A stretch of 16,649 nt of DNA from JBDHRG01 sp039807445. Lineage in GTDB: Bacteria; Pseudomonadota; Gammaproteobacteria; Competibacterales; Competibacteraceae. The stretch lies in assembly GCA_039807445.1 (NCBI GenBank), contig JBDHRG010000079.1, positions 1 through 16,649 of the forward strand, given 5' to 3'. How positions within the stretch are numbered: position 1 is the first letter of the stretch; every line of letters begins with the position of its first letter. This document shows positions 16,146 through 16,649 of the stretch, piece by piece. The translations under genes were made by a program, and so were the position numbers. The notes beneath the pieces are model-generated. The model was not told where the DNA came from, made no database searches, and saw only the letters and a list, made by a program, of their open reading frames with translations.

Positions 16146-16649
16146 TCAGTCCCAGCCCATGTACAGGTCGTGGAAGCGGCGCGTGTCCGGGTCGTACTGC
16201 ATCAGCTCGCCGTTCTCGATGTCGAAGTACCAGCCGAACAGTTTCAGGCGGCCGTCGGCGACGCGCTCGTGCACGAAGGGGAAGCTCATCAGGTTCTCGA
16301 GCGACACCAGGATCGCGGCGCGCTCGCAGGCGCGCTGGCGGAACTCGGGGGTGGCGTCGGGCCAGCGCGCCAGCACGCGCGCGCGCGCGCGCGCTGCGAT
16401 CCGCATCCAGGGACCGATGAAGCCGCCGCTGTCGGCGGGCTCGTCCTGGAGCAGCGCGCCGATGCCGCCGCAGTGGCCGTGGCCGAGCACGACGATGCAC
16501 TCGACGCCGAGCTCGCACACCGCGAACTCGAGCGCGGCGCTGGTGCCGTGGAGGTCGCCGCCCTGCTCGCACGGCGGCACCAGGTTGGCGACGTTGCGGA
16601 TCACGAACAGGTCGCCGGGTTGGGCGTCGGTGACGATCGCCGGGTCGAC
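16146..16649 (-). CDS. beta-class carbonic anhydrase (5' end outside the window)
   Basis: 167 residues of a beta-carbonic anhydrase, a zinc enzyme interconverting CO2 and bicarbonate. The frame is open to the right edge and begins VDPAIVTDAQPGDLFVIRNV, which directly follows the missing CxDSR zinc-Cys motif. RNVANLVPP, the substrate-pocket segment, and VVLGHGHCGGIGAL with the other zinc ligands (His-x-x-Cys) are present, then LVSLENLMSFPFV and the C-terminal LFGWYFDIENGELMQYD. The ATG near 16604 is internal, not the start. The bicarbonate link to the downstream acyltransferase pair is unclear. A pure CG tract lies in the gene at 16376-16394. Confidence 0.92.
   Translation of the reverse strand, partial: VDPAIVTDAQPGDLFVIRNVANLVPPCEQGGDLHGTSAALEFAVCELGVECIVVLGHGHCGGIGALLQDEPADSGGFIGPWMRIAARARARVLARWPDATPEFRQRACERAAILVSLENLMSFPFVHERVADGRLKLFGWYFDIENGELMQYDPDTRRFHDLYMGWD
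16376..16394. repeat. 19-base alternating CG tract inside the carbonic anhydrase gene
   Basis: Uninterrupted alternating C and G for 19 bases, encoding an Ala-Arg run (RARARVLARW). It is prone to slippage; a two-base change would shift the reading frame. Confidence 0.8.

Overview
The window is a high-GC proteobacterial chromosome segment. Gene content suggests a gammaproteobacterium: a tkt-epd-pgk-fba central-carbon cluster, Epd-type rather than plain GAPDH sequence, a TyrR remnant, a DUF5924/DUF2914 membrane protein, and a MetK with a long C-terminal loop. A betaproteobacterium cannot be excluded and I do not name a genus. There are no rRNA or tRNA genes, CRISPR arrays or transposases.

Layout. 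1-182: the 3' end of an unidentified gene. 223-1218 (-): DUF5924/DUF2914 membrane protein. 1310-1637 (+): a collapsed tyrR-like gene holding only part of the ACT domain and the C-terminal helix-turn-helix, interrupted by a one-base frameshift. 1766-2974 (-): metK with a clear intrinsic terminator. 3178-3738 (+): thioredoxin-fold peroxiredoxin-like protein. 4015-9624 (+): tkt, then a BglII-family restriction endonuclease and an MT-A70 DNA methyltransferase, then epd and pgk. 9636-11926 (-): an exported M20 metallopeptidase and a VapBC-type toxin-antitoxin pair with a probable operator. 12248-13312 (+): class II fructose-bisphosphate aldolase. 13386-16649 (-): a likely operon of beta-carbonic anhydrase (5' end outside the window), MBOAT O-acyltransferase and an SGNH/AlgJ-like partner.

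How it works together. Tkt, Epd, Pgk and Fba serve the pentose-phosphate or Calvin pathway, glycolysis/gluconeogenesis and, through erythrose-4-phosphate oxidation, pyridoxal phosphate synthesis. This conserved block is broken in two places by accessory genes. The restriction-modification pair sits in the same direction between tkt and epd, and its methylase ends 4 bases before the epd start. The reversed M20 and VapBC genes sit between pgk and fba, where related clusters often carry pyk. Both accessory stretches have lower GC than the core genes in the samples I counted by hand, which suggests acquisition. The MBOAT and SGNH proteins probably acylate an envelope or extracellular polysaccharide.

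Non-coding structure. Inverted arrays of a seven-base unit (GTGAGGN) lie upstream of tkt and pgk, with a decayed trace upstream of fba; the two good arrays begin on the stop codon of the preceding gene. The most unusual items are the mini-TyrR remnant, the restriction-modification pair coupled into the carbon operon, the heptamer arrays, and the carbonic anhydrase-acyltransferase neighbourhood.
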